Source: an uncultured Porphyromonadaceae bacterium (GTDB lineage Bacteria > Bacteroidota > Bacteroidia > Bacteroidales > Muribaculaceae). Taken from it: a stretch of 6,985 nucleotides of DNA. The stretch's first letter is position 1, and every line of letters starts with the position of its first letter. The stretch lies in contig URMA01000122.1 in assembly GCA_900548875.1 (NCBI GenBank), positions 1 to 6,985 of the forward strand, read 5' to 3'. Made by a program: the position numbers and the translations under genes. This document shows, one piece after another, positions 5,340 through 6,985 of the stretch. Under the pieces are notes generated by a model, which was not told the origin of the DNA, made no database searches, and saw only the letters and a list, made by a program, of their open reading frames with translations.

Positions 5340-6347
5340 ATGGCTTTATTTGACAAGCTGATCCAAACAGCGAAACAAAACAGACAACGTATAGTCCTTG
5401 CAGAAGGTACTGAACCAAGAACTTTGCAAGCAGCCGACATGCTTCTCCGTGATGAAATTGCCTATATCACTCTCATCGGAAAGCCAGCTGAAGTAAAAGC
5501 TAAAGCAGCCGAACTCGGTCTCAAGCATATCGACCAGGCTACAATCGTAGATCCGACAGACACAGAAGCAACAGAAAAGTATGCACAACTTTTCTATGAA
5601 CTCCGTAAATCAAAAGGCATCACAATAGAAGATGCCCGCAAAACGGTTCTCAACCCGCTCTATCTGGGCTGTCTTATCATCAAGAACGGTGAAGCCGACG
5701 GTCAGGTTGCAGGCGCAATGAACACGACGGGGAACGTGCTTCGCGCCGCATTCCAGGTAATCAAACCGAAAAAAGGCATCAGTGTCGTTTCAGGCGCATT
5801 CCTTATGCTGCTCCCTGAAAACTGCCCTTACGGCGAAAACGGCATGCTGATTTTTGCCGACTGTGCAGTGGTGCCTAACCCAACCGCAGAAGAATTGGCA
5901 CAAATCGCCGTTTCATCGGCTCAAACCGCTAAAGATCTGGCAGGTTTCGACCCACGCGTGGCCATCCTCAGTTTCTCCACAAAGGGCAGCGCCAAACACG
6001 AAATGGTGGATAAAGTCATCGAAGCTACAAAAATCGCAAAGGAAATGGCTCCGGAACTGGCCCTCGACGGCGAATTGCAGGCTGATGCAGCCATCGTTCC
6101 TTCCGTAGGCAAGAGCAAAGCTCCGAACAGCGACATTGCCGGAACAGCCAACGTGCTGGTATTCCCGTCGCTCGAAGTGGGCAACATCACTTACAAGCTC
6201 GTTCAGCGTCTGAGCGGCGCACAGGCCGTAGGTCCTATCCTCCAAGGTCTGGCTCGTCCGGTGAACGACCTTTCACGCGGTTGCAGCCCGGAAGACATCT
6301 ACAAAACTGTCATCATCACTTGTAACCAAAGCATCAACGCAAAATGA
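5340..6347 (+). CDS. pta: Phosphate acetyltransferase (short, single-domain type)
   Basis: Pta interconverts acetyl-CoA plus phosphate and acetyl phosphate plus CoA, the first step of the acetate-forming, ATP-yielding Pta-AckA route in the cytosol. The 335 aa match the usual size of the short PTA_PTB-fold enzyme, without the N-terminal regulatory domain of the long E. coli form. Visible family segments are LAEGTEPRTLQAA (20-32), GEADGQVAGA (117-126), DGELQADAAIVP (243-254) and QGLARPVNDLSRGCS (302-316). Ser312, Arg313 and Asp319 correspond to Ser309, Arg310 and Asp316 of the Methanosarcina enzyme. The first ATG follows an A-rich leader without Shine-Dalgarno. The stop TGA overlaps the ackA start as ATGA, so the two form an operon and are probably translationally coupled. 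No unusual features are seen. Confidence 0.97.
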   Translation: MALFDKLIQTAKQNRQRIVLAEGTEPRTLQAADMLLRDEIAYITLIGKPAEVKAKAAELGLKHIDQATIVDPTDTEATEKYAQLFYELRKSKGITIEDARKTVLNPLYLGCLIIKNGEADGQVAGAMNTTGNVLRAAFQVIKPKKGISVVSGAFLMLLPENCPYGENGMLIFADCAVVPNPTAEELAQIAVSSAQTAKDLAGFDPRVAILSFSTKGSAKHEMVDKVIEATKIAKEMAPELALDGELQADAAIVPSVGKSKAPNSDIAGTANVLVFPSLEVGNITYKLVQRLSGAQAVGPILQGLARPVNDLSRGCSPEDIYKTVIITCNQSINAK

Positions 6348-6985
6348 AAATATTAGTGCTCAACTGCGGAAGTTCTTCCGTAAAATACAAACTCATCGAA
6401 CTTTCGGGCAACGAACAGAACATTCTTGCCGAAGGCGGTGTGGAAAAAGTAGGACTTCCCGACTCTTTCCTCAAATTCAAATATAAAGGCGAGAAAGTAA
6501 CCATCCAAACTTCCATGCCGAACCACAATGTGGCTATCCGTATCATTCTCGACAATCTTACGAGCGAAAAATACGGCTGCATCAAGAACTTCAACGAAAT
6601 TGAAGCCGTTGGTCACCGTCTTGTTCACGGCGGCGAAAAGTTCAATGCCAGTGTTCTGATTACAGACGAGGTGATTGCCAATGTAAAGGAATGCTACGAC
6701 CTTGCTCCGCTCCACAATCCGGTAAACATTGCCGGTGTCGATGCCATCAGCGAAATTCTGCCTGATGTTCCGCAAGTGGGCGTGTTCGACACAGCTTTCC
6801 ACCAGACAATGCCGGCATACGCCTACATGTACGGTCTGCCTTACGAAATGTATGAAAAATACGCTGTCCGCCGCTATGGCTTCCACGGAACAAGCCACCG
6901 CTACGTTTCACGCCGTGCGTGCGAATTCCTTGGCCTGAATTACGAAAAACAGCGCATGATCACCTGCCATATCGGTAACGGCGGG
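6344..6985 (+). CDS. ackA: Acetate kinase, N-terminal 214 residues, cut by window edge
   Basis: AckA converts acetyl phosphate and ADP to acetate and ATP, the second step after Pta. The frame is open from the ATG at 6344 to the last base, about half of a normal protein of roughly 400 aa. The ASKHA-fold signature is clear: LNCGSSSVKY with Asn7, GHRLVHGGEKF with Arg92, His124 in APLHNP, FDTAFHQTMP with Asp149, and RYGFHGTSHRY with His181. HIGNGG at 209-214 is the start of the nucleotide-binding loop. These match Asn7, Arg91, His123, Asp148 and His180 of the Methanosarcina enzyme with a one-residue shift. The four-base ATGA overlap with pta makes this the second gene of the operon. The truncation is only the window limit. 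Confidence 0.97.
   Translation, partial: MKILVLNCGSSSVKYKLIELSGNEQNILAEGGVEKVGLPDSFLKFKYKGEKVTIQTSMPNHNVAIRIILDNLTSEKYGCIKNFNEIEAVGHRLVHGGEKFNASVLITDEVIANVKECYDLAPLHNPVNIAGVDAISEILPDVPQVGVFDTAFHQTMPAYAYMYGLPYEMYEKYAVRRYGFHGTSHRYVSRRACEFLGLNYEKQRMITCHIGNGG

Noticed and set aside
6353..6898. A 181-codon minus-strand frame opposite ackA
   Set aside because: It is antisense to unmistakable acetate kinase motifs, with no family resemblance or start context of its own.

Overview
The window looks like part of a Bacteroidales chromosome (Bacteroides, Phocaeicola, Prevotella or a relative). This rests on TAnnTTTG-type -7 boxes with no Shine-Dalgarno sequences, a BspA-like secreted leucine-rich-repeat protein, an EF-G2-type elongation factor paralogue, and a pta-ackA operon. 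Genus is not determinable by reading alone.

Layout. (1) Bases 1-1675, minus strand: the N-terminal 558 codons of a secreted BspA-like LRR protein that runs off the left edge. (2) Bases 1676-2238: a divergent intergenic region. It holds a candidate promoter and a 22-nt repeat pair for the LRR gene, a possible decayed coding relic, and for the rightward gene a candidate promoter, a dyad and a strong hairpin plus T-run in the presumed leader. (3) Bases 2239-4395, plus strand: an EF-G paralogue (fusA2 type, 718 aa) whose GTPase motifs deviate strongly from canonical EF-G, including Gly in place of the catalytic His. (4) Bases 4396-4748: a convergent spacer bounded by two terminators and filled with short repeats, namely GTAAAC(T/C) heptamers, TTAGGGG-like inverted arms and competing hairpins. 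(5) Bases 4749-5132, minus strand: a small START/SRPBCC-like protein. (6) Bases 5340-6985, plus strand: pta and the first 214 codons of ackA, overlapping by ATGA, with a good Bacteroides-type -7 box and a near-perfect dyad just upstream.

How they work together. Pta and AckA convert acetyl-CoA to acetate with ATP formation. From what I recall of Bacteroides thetaiotaomicron, EF-G2 is a translocase induced when carbon is limiting that works without GTP hydrolysis. The sequence here fits that type, because the catalytic residue is missing while the domain IV tip His is kept. Any functional link between fusA2 and the acetate operon next door is inference from position only. The LRR gene reads as more AT-rich than fusA2 and behaves as an accessory surface-protein locus. 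I found no CRISPR array, tRNA, rRNA, intact insertion sequence or plainly new multi-gene system. The most useful leads are the non-canonical EF-G and its leader hairpin.
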